Source: Candidatus Azobacteroides sp. (GTDB taxonomy: Bacteria > Bacteroidota > Bacteroidia > Bacteroidales > Azobacteroidaceae). From it: DNA of 45,574 nt. The DNA lies in contig WRFY01000114.1 in NCBI GenBank assembly GCA_009783445.1, positions 1 through 45,574 on the forward strand, written 5' to 3'. The position numbers were made by a program, and so were the translations under genes. The notes beneath the pieces are model-generated. The model was not told the DNA's origin and ran no database searches. It worked only from the letters and a program-made list of their open reading frames with translations. Below, in pieces: positions 35,339 to 45,003 of the stretch (position 1 is its first letter; every line of letters starts with the position of its first letter).

Positions 35339-37525
35339 ATGGCAAAGAAAGATTTTTTGACAGAAGAATTAAAAAAGCACTTTGGTTTCGATACTTTTAA
35401 AGGTAATCAGGAAGCTGTCATCCGAAATGTTTTAGCAGGAAACGATACATTTGTTTTAATGCCGACAGGAGGAGGTAAATCATTGTGCTACCAGTTGCCA
35501 TCCCTTTTGTCAGAAGGTACGGCTATTGTTATTTCTCCGCTTATTGCTTTGATGAAGAATCAAGTGGATGCAATGCGTAATTTTAGCGAAGACAATGGAG
35601 TCGCTCATTTTATCAATTCTTCCTTAAACAAGTCCGCAATCGATTTAGTGAAAGATGACATTAAAAAAGGCAAAACCAAATTGCTTTATGTAGCGCCTGA
35701 GTCATTAACAAAAGAAGAAAACATCGAGTTTCTTCGTCATGTCCCCGTTTCGTTTTATGCGATAGACGAAGCGCACTGTATTTCTGAATGGGGTCATGAC
35801 TTTCGTCCTGAGTATCGTCGTATTCGACCAATTATTAATGAAATAGCGCGGAGGCCATTGATTGCTCTTACGGCTACGGCGACCCCCAAAGTACAACATG
35901 ATATCCAAAAAAATTTGGGGATGATGAATGCCGCCGTTTTCAAATCTTCGTTCAATCGCCCCAATTTGTATTACGAAGTACGACAAAAAGACAAAAACGT
36001 CGATCGGGAAATTGTTAAATTTATCAAGGCGCATGCCAATAAATCCGGCATTGTGTATTGCTTGTCGCGGAAAAAAGTAGAAGATTTTACGGAAATACTG
36101 AAAGCCAATGGAATAAATGCATTAGCCTATCATGCAGGAATGGACTCGCAGACGCGGTCGGAAAATCAGGATAAATTTTTGATGGAAGAAGTAGAAGTGA
36201 TTGTGGCTACAATTGCTTTTGGAATGGGAATAGATAAGCCGGATGTGCGGTATGTCATTCATTATGATATACCCAAAAGTCTGGAAGGCTATTACCAGGA
36301 AACCGGTCGGGCGGGAAGAGACGGCGGAGAAGGCAAATGCATTGTTTTTTATATAAATAAAGATTTACAAAAATTAGAAAAATTTATGCAAGGGAAACCT
36401 ATTTCCGAACAGGAAATAGGCAAGCAACTGCTTGAAGAAACGAAAGCGTATGCAGAAACTTCTGTGTGCCGTCGAAAAGTCCTTTTGCATTATTTTGGCG
36501 AAGAATATACGGAAGAAAATTGCGGAAATTGTGATAATTGTTTAAATCCTAAGAAACAAGTGGAAGCAAAAGAGTTACTGATATCGGTTTTGGAAACCGT
36601 CGAAACATTGAAAGATAAATTTAAAGCAGATCATATTATCAATATTTTACAAGGAAAGAAAACTTCCGAAATTATTTCTTACGAACACGACGACTTAGAC
36701 GTTTTCGGATCGGGTAAAGATGAAGACGAACGGACGTGGAATGCCGTTATTCGCCAGGCCATGATAGCCGGTTTTCTGGATAAAGATATAGAGAACTATG
36801 GTCTTTTGAAATTGACGGAGGAAGGAAAAAAATATTTAGAAAATCCGGTTTCCTTCAAAATCACAAAAGACAATGATTTTGACGATGACGATACAGTAGA
36901 TGAAACTCCTGTGAGAGGCGGCGCTTCTTGTGCGGTCGATCCTGTACTCTATTCGATGATGAAGGATTTGCGGAAAAAACTTTCCAAACGGTTGGAAGTT
37001 CCGCCTTATGTGATTTTCCAAGATCCTTCTTTAGAAGCAATGGCCACTACTTATCCGGTAACTATGGAAGAATTGCAAAACATACCGGGTGTTGGCGCTG
37101 GAAAAGCTAAACGTTACGGACAGGAGTTTATTGAATTGATCAAACGCCATGTGGTGGAAAATGAAATCGAACGGCCGGAAGACCTGCGGGTTCGCACGGT
37201 GGCCAATAAATCCAGACTGAAAGTTTTTATCGTACAAAGCATCGATCGGAAAGTGGCTCTGGATGATATAGCTTTGACCAAAGGTTTGGAATTCAATGAA
37301 CTGTTGGACGAAATAGAAGCAATTGTTTATTCGGGAACAAAAATCAATATCGACTACTTTCTGAACGAAATCATGGATGAAGAACATATCGAAGATATTT
37401 ACCTCTACTTCAAAGAATCGGAAACCGACGAGTTGGAAGACGCCATCAAAGAACTGGGAAACGATTATACGGAAGAAGAAATACGATTGGTTCGCATCAA
37501 GTTCCTTTCCGAATTGGCCAATTAG
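35339..37525 (+). CDS. recQ: ATP-dependent DNA helicase RecQ
   Basis: RecQ unwinds DNA 3' to 5' in recombination and fork repair. The 728-residue protein has Walker A TGGGKS (residues 43-48), the DEAH box AIDEAHCISEWGHDFR and motif VI QETGRAGRDG. A zinc-binding set follows (CRRKVLLHYF and CGNCDNCLNP), with a winged-helix RQC region after it. An HRDC domain around residues 540-605 contains ATTYPVTMEELQNIPGVG. The last 110 residues form an additional helical C-terminal region with a helix-turn-helix pattern (KVALDDIALTKGLEFNELLDE). Length is usual for Bacteroidales RecQ. It converges with typA. Confidence 0.96.
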   Translation: MAKKDFLTEELKKHFGFDTFKGNQEAVIRNVLAGNDTFVLMPTGGGKSLCYQLPSLLSEGTAIVISPLIALMKNQVDAMRNFSEDNGVAHFINSSLNKSAIDLVKDDIKKGKTKLLYVAPESLTKEENIEFLRHVPVSFYAIDEAHCISEWGHDFRPEYRRIRPIINEIARRPLIALTATATPKVQHDIQKNLGMMNAAVFKSSFNRPNLYYEVRQKDKNVDREIVKFIKAHANKSGIVYCLSRKKVEDFTEILKANGINALAYHAGMDSQTRSENQDKFLMEEVEVIVATIAFGMGIDKPDVRYVIHYDIPKSLEGYYQETGRAGRDGGEGKCIVFYINKDLQKLEKFMQGKPISEQEIGKQLLEETKAYAETSVCRRKVLLHYFGEEYTEENCGNCDNCLNPKKQVEAKELLISVLETVETLKDKFKADHIINILQGKKTSEIISYEHDDLDVFGSGKDEDERTWNAVIRQAMIAGFLDKDIENYGLLKLTEEGKKYLENPVSFKITKDNDFDDDDTVDETPVRGGASCAVDPVLYSMMKDLRKKLSKRLEVPPYVIFQDPSLEAMATTYPVTMEELQNIPGVGAGKAKRYGQEFIELIKRHVVENEIERPEDLRVRTVANKSRLKVFIVQSIDRKVALDDIALTKGLEFNELLDEIEAIVYSGTKINIDYFLNEIMDEEHIEDIYLYFKESETDELEDAIKELGNDYTEEEIRLVRIKFLSELAN

Positions 37526-37580
37526 CGATCTGCGCGAGAAAATATAAATGCTAACAAAGCGGAGCGTCTTCCAAGTTATT

Positions 37581-39380
37581 TTATTTCTTGCTTTGTCGTT
37601 TTCGTTCGTTTTCGTCCAGAATAATTTTGCGCAACCGCATGGCACGAGGAGTCAACTCTACATATTCATCTTCCTTGATGTATTCCAAAGCTTGTTCGAG
37701 ACTGAATACAATGGGAGGCGAGAGTTTTATCTTCTCGTCGCTGCCCGATGCGCGGACATTAGTGAGTTTTTTCGATTTAGTGACATTCACTACCAAATCT
37801 CCTTCTTTGGCGTGTTCTCCAACGATTTGTCCGGCATAAACTTCGGTCTGCGGATAGATAAAGAAACGTCCGCGGTCTTGTAATTTATCCAAAGCGTAAG
37901 CAAAGGCGTTTCCCGTTTCCATCGCAATGATCGAACCATTTTGACGTTTTTCGATTTCACCTTTCCATGGCTGGTATTCGAGAAAACGATGCGCCAGGAT
38001 GGCTTCGCCTGCCGAGGCCGTCAATATATTATTTGTTAAACCAATGATTCCGCGTGAAGGGATGATGAATTCCAAGTGAATCCGATCGTTTTTTCGTTCC
38101 ATCGACAGCATTTCTCCTTTCCGTTTGGTAACCATGTCGATGATCCGGCTGGAACATTCCTCTGGAAGATTGATAGTCAAGTGTTCTACCGGTTCCAATT
38201 TGACGCCTTCTTTTTCTTTGATAATAACCTGGGGCTGTCCTACCTGCAATTCGTATCCTTCGCGGCGCATCGTTTCGATTAAAATCGATAAATGAAGAAC
38301 ACCCCGTCCATAAACAGTCCATGCGTCAGCCGAATCGGTAGGTAAAACCCGAAGAGCCAAATTTTTGTCTAATTCACGCATCAAACGTTCGTAAATATGA
38401 CGCGATGTAACGTATTTTCCATCCCTACCGAAAAAAGGAGAATCATTAATCGTGAACAACATCGACATGGTGGGTTCGTCGATAGCGATAGGATCCAAAG
38501 GTTCTGGATTTTCCGGATCCGTAATCGTATCTCCGATTTCAAAACCTTCAATACCGATAATGGCGCAAATATCTCCCGACCGCACAACCGGAACTTTGGT
38601 TCTTCCCAATCCTTCGAAGACATTCAGTTCTTTGATTTTGGACAAAGAAATAGAACCGTCTCTCTTGCACAAAGCAATATCCATTCCTTCCCGCAATTCG
38701 CCTCGGTGAACTCGTCCTACGGCAATCCGTCCTACGTAATTGGAATAATCCAAAGACGTAATCTGCATTTGCGGGGTTCCTTCCAACTCTTTGGGAGCCG
38801 GAATGTATTCGATGATCGCGTCTAAAAGCGGATAAATGTTTTCTGATGGCGTTTTCCAGTCGGTCGACATCCAACCGTACTTGGCCGAACCGTAAATGGT
38901 CGTAAAATCCAATTGTTCTTCTGTGGCGTCTAACGAAAACATCAAGTCGAAAACCATTTCCTGCACTTCATCGGGACGGCAATTGGGTTTATCTACTTTA
39001 TTAATCACAACGATGGGTTTCAATCCCAAGGCGATTGCCTTTTGAAGTACAAATCGTGTTTGCGGCATAGGCCCTTCAAAAGCGTCCACTAAGAGAAGAA
39101 CTCCGTCGGCCATATTTAACACTCTTTCCACTTCGCCTCCGAAATCGGCGTGCCCCGGAGTATCAATAATATTGATTTTGTAATCTTTGTAATTGATGGA
39201 AACGTTTTTTGCGAGGATAGTAATTCCTCTTTCTCTTTCCAGATCGTTGCTGTCGAGAAACTGGTCTAATTCGGTTTTTTCATCGCGAAAAAGTTTTCCC
39301 GCCAGCAGCATTTTATCTACTAAAGTTGTTTTTCCATGATCGACGTGAGCGATAATGGCTATATTTCTGATTTTTTGCAT
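37581..39380 (-). CDS. typA: Translational GTPase TypA/BipA
   Basis: TypA is a ribosome-binding GTPase involved in 50S assembly and stress adaptation. The 599-residue protein has G1 [15 protein letters not shown], the G2 region ERERGITI, G3 [15 protein letters not shown] and G4 NKVDKP. Domain II, domain III and the C-terminal domain ([12 protein letters not shown], the characteristic Typ[20 protein letters not shown]) complete it. Length is normal. A TACCTTTG promoter element lies upstream at 39411-39418 on the minus strand. Confidence 0.97.
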   Translation of the reverse strand: MQKIRNIAIIAHVDHGKTTLVDKMLLAGKLFRDEKTELDQFLDSNDLERERGITILAKNVSINYKDYKINIIDTPGHADFGGEVERVLNMADGVLLLVDAFEGPMPQTRFVLQKAIALGLKPIVVINKVDKPNCRPDEVQEMVFDLMFSLDATEEQLDFTTIYGSAKYGWMSTDWKTPSENIYPLLDAIIEYIPAPKELEGTPQMQITSLDYSNYVGRIAVGRVHRGELREGMDIALCKRDGSISLSKIKELNVFEGLGRTKVPVVRSGDICAIIGIEGFEIGDTITDPENPEPLDPIAIDEPTMSMLFTINDSPFFGRDGKYVTSRHIYERLMRELDKNLALRVLPTDSADAWTVYGRGVLHLSILIETMRREGYELQVGQPQVIIKEKEGVKLEPVEHLTINLPEECSSRIIDMVTKRKGEMLSMERKNDRIHLEFIIPSRGIIGLTNNILTASAGEAILAHRFLEYQPWKGEIEKRQNGSIIAMETGNAFAYALDKLQDRGRFFIYPQTEVYAGQIVGEHAKEGDLVVNVTKSKKLTNVRASGSDEKIKLSPPIVFSLEQALEYIKEDEYVELTPRAMRLRKIILDENERKRQSKK

Positions 39381-39410
39381 ACGTTTTAACTAATGCCTTT
39401 TTTTGGTCTG

Positions 39411-39418
39411 CAAAGGTA
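39411..39418 (-). promoter_or_regulatory. Candidate -7 element of typA
   Basis: The minus strand reads TACCTTTG, an exact -7 consensus match, about 30 bases before the typA ATG. The -33 box is degenerate. Confidence 0.55.
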
Positions 39419-39599
39419 CAGAAAATTGGCGAATTTTTCTTTCATAAAATAATATTCGTACTTTTACCTCACCAAACAGGTATCCCGATTCAAGGACATT
39501 TTTCGTCAGCTATCATTTGAAAAAACACTATTTTACTGTGAATTAATTACATACTAATTTTTGTCATTTTTCTCTTCTTCGTATTAGCCAAATTTTGCG

Positions 39600-39607
39600 T
39601 ATATTTG
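39600..39607 (+). promoter_or_regulatory. Candidate -7 element of parC
   Basis: TATATTTG is an exact TAnnTTTG match ending 13 bases before the parC ATG at 39621. The -33 position is weak. If used, the leader would be very short. Confidence 0.5.
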
Positions 39608-39620
39608 CACGCCTGAAAAA

Positions 39621-42317
39621 ATGAATATGAAACCCGAAGATGTAGAAGATATTTTTGGCGATGAAAATAGCGAGAAAGACCATTCCGGTTATATCATTCC
39701 TGATAATTTAGAGGGGGAGACGTATCCCGTTTTGTCGGGAATGTATAAGAACTGGTTTATGGATTATGCCTCGTATGTCATTACAGACCGAGCTGTTCCT
39801 CATATAAATGATGGATTGAAACCGGTACAGCGCCGTATTCTCCATACAATGAAGCGTTTGGATGATGGACGCTACAACAAGGTGGCGAATATCGTAGGGG
39901 ATACCATGAAGTTTCATCCGCATGGCGACGCTTCGATCGGCGGAGCATTGGTTCAAATGGGGCAAAAGGAACTGTTGATCGATTGTCAAGGCAATTGGGG
40001 AAATATTCTTACGGGCGACGGAGCGGCCGCTCCCCGGTATATTGAAGCCCGTTTATCGAAATTTGCGCTGGAGGTGGTTTTTAATCCGAAAACGACCGAA
40101 TGGAAGTTGTCGTACGACGGACGAAATAAAGAGCCGATTACTCTTCCCGTGAAATTTCCTTTATTGCTGGCTCAGGGCGGAGAAGGCATTGCGGTAGGGC
40201 TTCAGTCGAAAGTGCTTTCGCACAATTTCAATGAATTAGTGGATGCTTCAGTCGCTTATCTGAAAGGAGAGGCTTTTTTGCTGTATCCCGATTTTCAAAC
40301 AGGCGGTTATGTCGATGTTTCACGGTATAACGACGGAGAAAGAGGTGGATCAATAAAAGTTCGCGCCAAAATAAATAAGGTAGATAATAAAACACTGGTT
40401 ATCACTGAAATTCCACACGGAAAAACTACTTCAACGCTTACAGAATCCATCTTGAAAGCCAACGAAAAAGGCAAAATCAAGGTTCGAAAAGTAGACGATA
40501 TGACTGCCAAAAATGTGGAAATTGTGGTTCATCTGGCGGCAGGAGTTTCTCCGGACAAAACCATTGACGCGCTGTACGCATTTACCGATTGTGAGATCAG
40601 CATTTCTCCTAATTGTTGCGTCATTCAGGATAACAAACCGTGTTTTATGAGCGTTTCAGACATTCTGAAACACGTAGCAGATCATACATTACACTTGCTG
40701 CAACGCGAATTGGAAATCCAAAATAACGAATTGCTGGAAGACCTCCATTTTGCGTCCTTAGAAAAAATCTTTATTGAAGAACGGATTTACAAGGATAAGG
40801 AATTTGAAAATGCGGGGAATATGGATGCGGCATTGTCTCATATTGATAGGCGTTTGACAGCGTTTTTTGAAGAGACAAATCATTATTTGCCCTTGCATCG
40901 ACCTATTACGCGGGACGATTTGTTGCGTCTCATGGAAATCAAGATGGGGCGCATACTCAAATTCAATAAAGATAAGGCCGATGATTTGATTGCTTCTTAT
41001 CGGAAGCAAATTGAGGCTGTCCGTTATCACTGCGAGCATATAGTGGACTATACGATCGATTGGTTTATTCGATTGAAAGAAAAATATGGAAAAGACTATC
41101 CTCGCAAGACTGAGATTCGCGGTTTTGATACGATTGAAGCAACCAAAGTGGTAGAAGCCAACGAAAAATTGTATGTCAACCGAGAAGAAGGTTTTATCGG
41201 TTATGGATTGAAAAAAGACGAATACGTTTGCAATTGTTCGGATATCGATGATGTCATCCTTTTTTTCAAAGATGGTAAATACAAGATTGTAAAAGTCAGC
41301 GAAAAAATGTTTGTCGGAAAAAATATCATCCATATCGCTATTTTTAAGCGAAACGATAATCGGACGATTTACAATGTGGTTTATCGCAGTGGAAAAACGG
41401 GATTCAATTTTATCAAACGTTTTGCCGTGACCGGTATTACCCGCGACAAAGAATACGACTTGACGCAGGGGAAAGCGGGCAGTCGTGTTTTGTACTTTTC
41501 CGCCAATCCCAATGGCGAGGCGGAGACGATTAAAGTCATATTGAAGCCGAAGCCTCACCAAAAATTGTTGGTTTTTGATAAAAGTTTCAGCGGAGTTGCC
41601 ATCAAGGGACGCGGCGCTATCGGCTATATCCTGACTAAAGCCGATGTGCACAAAATTTCGCTTAAATCTAAGGGAAGTTCGACACTGGGAGGACGCCAAG
41701 TATGGTTCGACAAAGATATTCTTCGCGTAAATTACGATGGAAGAGGAGAATATTTGGGCGAATTTTTTGCAGACGATTTGATATTGGTTATTTTGGAAAC
41801 GGGTGAATTTTACACTACAAATTTCGATTCTGGCAATCATTATCAAGGGCCTATCAAATGGATTGAAAAATTCAATGCAGATAAGATTTGGTCGGCGGCT
41901 TTATTCGACGCAGAACAACAGGGATACCCTTATCTAAAGCGTTTCCCGTTTGAGCCAAGCAATAAAACGCAAAGCTTTGTGGGAGAAAATGTTAATTCCA
42001 AATTACTTTTGCTGACCGATACCTATTATTCAAGAATCGAAGTTGTTTTTGGTGGAAACGATTCTTTCAGAGAACCTTTAATTATTGATGCAGAAGAATT
42101 TATTGGAGTAAAAAGTTTAAAAGCCAAAGGCAAACGGATTACTACTTTTGAAGTAGCCAATATCAGGGAGATCGAACCGGAACGTTTTCCGGATTCGGAT
42201 GACGACCTTTCTCCGCAAGGGGACGGCGATATAGAAATCGAATTGGAACCGGAAGAAGGAGAAGGTACCTCAACGGAAGTTTTTGATGAAATCACTGGAC
42301 AACCCAAACTATTTTAA
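39621..42317 (+). CDS. parC: DNA topoisomerase IV subunit A
   Basis: ParC is the DNA-cutting subunit of topoisomerase IV, which decatenates daughter chromosomes. The 898-residue protein has the winged-helix cleavage domain with GLKPVQRRILHTM, the quinolone-region motif HPHGDASIGGALV and the active-site Tyr140 in APRYIEARLS. The tower and coiled-coil domain and a C-terminal beta-pinwheel-like region follow. It ends in a strongly acidic low-complexity tail (DSDDDLSPQGDGDIEIELEPEE region). The parE partner is not in the window. The distinction from GyrA rests on the absence of a clear GyrA box and on overall similarity to Bacteroidales ParC. Confidence 0.92.
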   Translation: MNMKPEDVEDIFGDENSEKDHSGYIIPDNLEGETYPVLSGMYKNWFMDYASYVITDRAVPHINDGLKPVQRRILHTMKRLDDGRYNKVANIVGDTMKFHPHGDASIGGALVQMGQKELLIDCQGNWGNILTGDGAAAPRYIEARLSKFALEVVFNPKTTEWKLSYDGRNKEPITLPVKFPLLLAQGGEGIAVGLQSKVLSHNFNELVDASVAYLKGEAFLLYPDFQTGGYVDVSRYNDGERGGSIKVRAKINKVDNKTLVITEIPHGKTTSTLTESILKANEKGKIKVRKVDDMTAKNVEIVVHLAAGVSPDKTIDALYAFTDCEISISPNCCVIQDNKPCFMSVSDILKHVADHTLHLLQRELEIQNNELLEDLHFASLEKIFIEERIYKDKEFENAGNMDAALSHIDRRLTAFFEETNHYLPLHRPITRDDLLRLMEIKMGRILKFNKDKADDLIASYRKQIEAVRYHCEHIVDYTIDWFIRLKEKYGKDYPRKTEIRGFDTIEATKVVEANEKLYVNREEGFIGYGLKKDEYVCNCSDIDDVILFFKDGKYKIVKVSEKMFVGKNIIHIAIFKRNDNRTIYNVVYRSGKTGFNFIKRFAVTGITRDKEYDLTQGKAGSRVLYFSANPNGEAETIKVILKPKPHQKLLVFDKSFSGVAIKGRGAIGYILTKADVHKISLKSKGSSTLGGRQVWFDKDILRVNYDGRGEYLGEFFADDLILVILETGEFYTTNFDSGNHYQGPIKWIEKFNADKIWSAALFDAEQQGYPYLKRFPFEPSNKTQSFVGENVNSKLLLLTDTYYSRIEVVFGGNDSFREPLIIDAEEFIGVKSLKAKGKRITTFEVANIREIEPERFPDSDDDLSPQGDGDIEIELEPEEGEGTSTEVFDEITGQPKLF

Positions 42318-42369
42318 ACGAATTTTTGGGTAAAAATCCTCTTTGGAGACAATATAAAAAGAAAAAGAG

Positions 42370-42377
42370 TATTTTTG
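42370..42377 (+). promoter_or_regulatory. Candidate -7 element before the DUF3316-like gene
   Basis: TATTTTTG matches TAnnTTTG, 25 bases before the ATG at 42403. A TTTG lies upstream, but 24 bases away, longer than usual. Confidence 0.4.
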
Positions 42378-42402
42378 CAAATAAAAAATAATCAGCAAAA
42401 GT

Positions 42403-43281
42403 ATGAACAGGCAAAGAATTCAAACCTCCAAGCGGTTGAGACGCAAAATTTTCTTCATAAATTTATTTATTATGCTGGTTATTAATCCGTTTGTTTGTTA
42501 TTCGCAAGACGAGAAGGAGATTTCTCTAACGTATCAATCGACTATGCTTGGAATAGGAAAAACAAGGATTTATGATACTTATCTCTCTCCTTTGAAATAT
42601 GAGGGCGATAATGTGGGATTGATTTATGAACGAATAAAGATGACGGGCTTGGGAAAAAACCACATTTCGGCTCAACATCTTTTATATATGGAAGTGTCTG
42701 ATACAAAAAATCCGACAGAAACGGCCAATAATTATACTGGGAGTTTGGAATATGCGTATGGATTGCATTACCGATTCAAGTTCAAACCTCGGTTACAGGT
42801 TTTTGCCGGATTGCAAGCAGACGGCTTTATCGGGATGACTTACAATTCGCGCAATGGAAATAATCCGATTACGGCCAAGGTTAATTTGAATATGAATCTA
42901 TCAGGAATGGCCGTCTATCGATTTCAAATCAAGCAACAAGCGATGTTGTTGCGCTATCAGTTAAATGTTCCGTTTGCGGGCGTATTATTTTCTCCAGAAT
43001 TCGGTCAATCTTATTACGAAATTAGTGAAGGATTTCATAAAAATCTGATGCATTTTGCTTCTTTTCACAATCAATGGGTTGTGCGGAATCTTTTGTCGGT
43101 GGAACTTCCCTTTCAGTGGTGTACTTTGAAGTTGGCTTATATGAATTGGGTGTATGAAACGCGAGTCAACAATTTGAATACGCATATTTTTTCTAATTCG
43201 GTTTACATTGGTTTTTCACGGAATTTTTTTGTAGTTCCCGGAAAACAAAGCAAGAATAATTATCGTTATGTTTTTGAATAG
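42403..43281 (+). CDS. DUF3316-like outer-membrane protein
   Basis: The 292-residue protein has a basic N-terminus and a hydrophobic signal stretch ending VCYSQ (about residue 35). The rest alternates polar and apolar residues with aromatic ends to strands, as in a small outer-membrane beta-barrel. The pattern with EKEISLTYQSTMLGIGKTRIYDTYLSPLKYEG at the start resembles DUF3316 from Bacteroidales, recalled from memory. Function is unknown. The S41 peptidase gene starts inside its 3' end (14-base overlap), so the two are translationally linked. Confidence 0.75.
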   Translation: MNRQRIQTSKRLRRKIFFINLFIMLVINPFVCYSQDEKEISLTYQSTMLGIGKTRIYDTYLSPLKYEGDNVGLIYERIKMTGLGKNHISAQHLLYMEVSDTKNPTETANNYTGSLEYAYGLHYRFKFKPRLQVFAGLQADGFIGMTYNSRNGNNPITAKVNLNMNLSGMAVYRFQIKQQAMLLRYQLNVPFAGVLFSPEFGQSYYEISEGFHKNLMHFASFHNQWVVRNLLSVELPFQWCTLKLAYMNWVYETRVNNLNTHIFSNSVYIGFSRNFFVVPGKQSKNNYRYVFE

Positions 43282-44299
43282 TAATGAATTTCGACAAACT
43301 GTCGTTACAATAGGAATTTCCTGTTTTTTATTCTTATTTTCTGCTTGTGCAGAAATAGAGGAATATGAAAATACGCCCAGAGGTAACTTTGAGGCGTTGT
43401 GGAAAATAATGGACGAACATTATTGTTTTTTTGAATACAAAGAGATTGATTGGAATCAAATACATACCGATTATTCGCGAAGAGTGTCCGACGATATGAA
43501 TGCTGAATCCTTATTCATGCTGATGGCTGAAATGTTGAGCGAATTGAAAGACGGACATGTGAATATCTCCTCCGCTTTTGATGTAGGCCGGTATTGGAAG
43601 TGGTTTGAAGATTATCCTTCCAATTACAGTCAAAAATTAATCGACCATTATTTGGGAACCGACTATCAGATTGCAGGCGGAATGCGTTACAAAGTCTTGG
43701 ACGATAATATAGGGTATCTGCGGTATGCGGATTTTTCTTCCTCGATTGGCGACAGCAATCTGGATTATGTAATGGATAAATTTAGCTCATGCGCCGGAAT
43801 GATCATTGATGTGCGCAATAATGGAGGCGGTACTTTGACTAATTCGGAGCTTATCGCTTCACGGTTTTTCAATCAAAAAACGTTGGTGGGATACATGCAG
43901 CACAAAACGGGAAAGGGACACAACGATTTTTCGACTCCTTCTCCCAAATACATAGAACCGTCGACGCGGTTGAGGTATCAAAAACCGGTTGTGGTGTTGA
44001 CCAATCGCAGGTGCTACAGCGCGACCAACGATTTTGTCAATGCGATGCGTTCGGCTCCAAATGTAACGACTTTAGGCGACAAAACAGGTGGAGGCAGCGG
44101 ACTGCCATTCTCTTCCGAATTACCCAACGGTTGGTCTGTGCGTTTTTCGGCATGTCCTATGTATGACGCTAATATGCAGCAAATTGAATTTGGAATTGAT
44201 CCAGATATACCCGTTGCTTTACAAGAAGAAGATTTCCAGCAAGGATTTGATACCTTGATTGAAAGCGCTCGAAGGTTTCTGAAAGACGGACAGAAATGA
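43268..44299 (+). CDS. S41 family peptidase lipoprotein
   Basis: The 343-residue protein has a lipoprotein signal (lipobox FSAC, Cys27). It continues with an N-terminal helical subdomain (ALWKIMDEHYCFFEYK and ELKDGHVNI) and the tail-specific protease core. The catalytic Ser251 is in RRCYSATNDF and the partner Lys272 is in GDKTGGGSG; the preceding MIIDVRNNGGG strand is the usual one. No PDZ domain is evident between them. It is probably an outer-membrane or periplasmic protease of unknown target, coupled to the DUF3316-like gene. Confidence 0.88.
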   Translation: MFLNSNEFRQTVVTIGISCFLFLFSACAEIEEYENTPRGNFEALWKIMDEHYCFFEYKEIDWNQIHTDYSRRVSDDMNAESLFMLMAEMLSELKDGHVNISSAFDVGRYWKWFEDYPSNYSQKLIDHYLGTDYQIAGGMRYKVLDDNIGYLRYADFSSSIGDSNLDYVMDKFSSCAGMIIDVRNNGGGTLTNSELIASRFFNQKTLVGYMQHKTGKGHNDFSTPSPKYIEPSTRLRYQKPVVVLTNRRCYSATNDFVNAMRSAPNVTTLGDKTGGGSGLPFSSELPNGWSVRFSACPMYDANMQQIEFGIDPDIPVALQEEDFQQGFDTLIESARRFLKDGQK

Positions 44300-44311
44300 A
44301 ACAAAAAGTGT

Positions 44312-44342
44312 TTTGACAAATAGAAAATAAGTCGTACCTTTG
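44312..44342 (+). promoter_or_regulatory. Promoter of the tRNA-Leu gene
   Basis: TTTG (44312-44315) and TACCTTTG (44335-44342) are separated by 19 bases. This is a full consensus Bacteroidetes promoter ending about 10 bases before the tRNA 5' end. Confidence 0.75.
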
Positions 44343-44352
44343 CAGACGATTT

Positions 44353-44434
44353 GCGGATGTGGCGTAATTGGCAGCCGCGCCAGACTTAGGATCTGGTGCT
44401 GAAAGGCGTGGGGGTTCGAGTCCCTTCATCCGCA
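44353..44434 (+). tRNA. tRNA-Leu (anticodon TAG)
   Basis: A 7-bp acceptor stem (GCGGATG with CATCCGC) encloses a D arm and an anticodon stem CCAGA/TCTGG with the loop CTTAGGA, anticodon TAG. A class II variable arm and a T arm with loop TTCGAGT follow. The CCA end is not encoded. The extra variable-arm length and the anticodon agree on leucine (CUA codons). It is followed by an integrase relic, consistent with a tRNA attachment site. Confidence 0.95.
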
Positions 44435-44679
44435 CAATGATGAAGCAAGCAACTCAAAATCAGCAAGTTACAAATAATAAATGTATCAAGGAAAGACAAA
44501 ATAAGCGTATATAGTCGGTTAAAGTTGAAATAAGATATTGCAAATCAACTTATTGCGAGTGACCAACATATATGGGAATAGACAAAAAATTCTTCATGCA
44601 TTTATTTTCCTAAAAGCGCTTTGTTTTTGTTATTAGTGTCGCAGCTTAAAAAAACAAAATGTCAGGGGAAGAAGAGCAA
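44435..44679. other. Gene-free AT-rich stretch between the tRNA and the integrase relic
   Basis: About 245 bases with no supported gene. If an element integrated at the tRNA, this is the attL-side leader, but I could not identify a duplicate of the tRNA 3' end within the window. An AGCGCT hexamer lies at 44615-44620. Confidence 0.4.
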
Positions 44680-44997
44680 AAGAAATTATTTATCCCTATC
44701 TAAACGACTGCAAGGGAGAGAGGGGAAAGAAGCGGTATGTCGAACTTTCGGCGCTGAATAAATTAACGGGAGAGAGAATCCGTCATCGTATTTATGAAGA
44801 CTTCGATCGATACGCTACCTGCAAAGCAAGAAAAGCTTATGCAGACAAAATAATCAAGGAATATACGCAAAAACTGGAGTCGGGATGGAGGCCGTTTGAA
44901 AATGCGGAAGTTGAATTTGAAGACGCATTAGCCTATTACAACTCTGTTACGTTCAAAGGGAAAAAGACTCGGAAGAAATCATTTCATTTTGTTGGCT
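44680..44997 (+). pseudogene. Truncated tyrosine-type integrase (N-terminal part only)
   Basis: One plus-strand frame reads IIYPYLNDCKGERGKKRYVELSAL, then KAYADKIIKEYTQKLESGW and PFENAEVEFEDALAYYN. This is the N-terminal SAM-like arm-binding region of Bacteroidetes element integrases. No ATG start is present in frame, and similarity ends near residue 105, at the border of IS-derived sequence. The catalytic domain is absent, so it is a dead fragment. The open frame continues to 45359, but that part is antisense to a transposase and not integrase-like. Confidence 0.75.
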
Positions 44998-45003
44998 GGC
45001 TTG

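Noticed and set aside
37031-37645. 204-residue minus-strand ORF across the recQ end
   Set aside because: It is antisense to recQ, full of phenylalanine and isoleucine codons typical of shadow frames.
40758-41846. 362-residue minus-strand ORF inside parC
   Set aside because: It is a shadow of the parC coding frame, has no recognisable motifs and lies entirely within a secure gene.
42320-42345. ATTTTT/AAAAAT inverted repeat after parC as a terminator
   Set aside because: The stem is only A-T pairs and is expected by chance in such AT-rich DNA.
44169-44435. 88-residue minus-strand ORF over the tRNA-Leu
   Set aside because: It is antisense to the S41 gene and the tRNA. The tRNA cloverleaf is certain, and ORFs starting in tRNA antisense are a common artefact.
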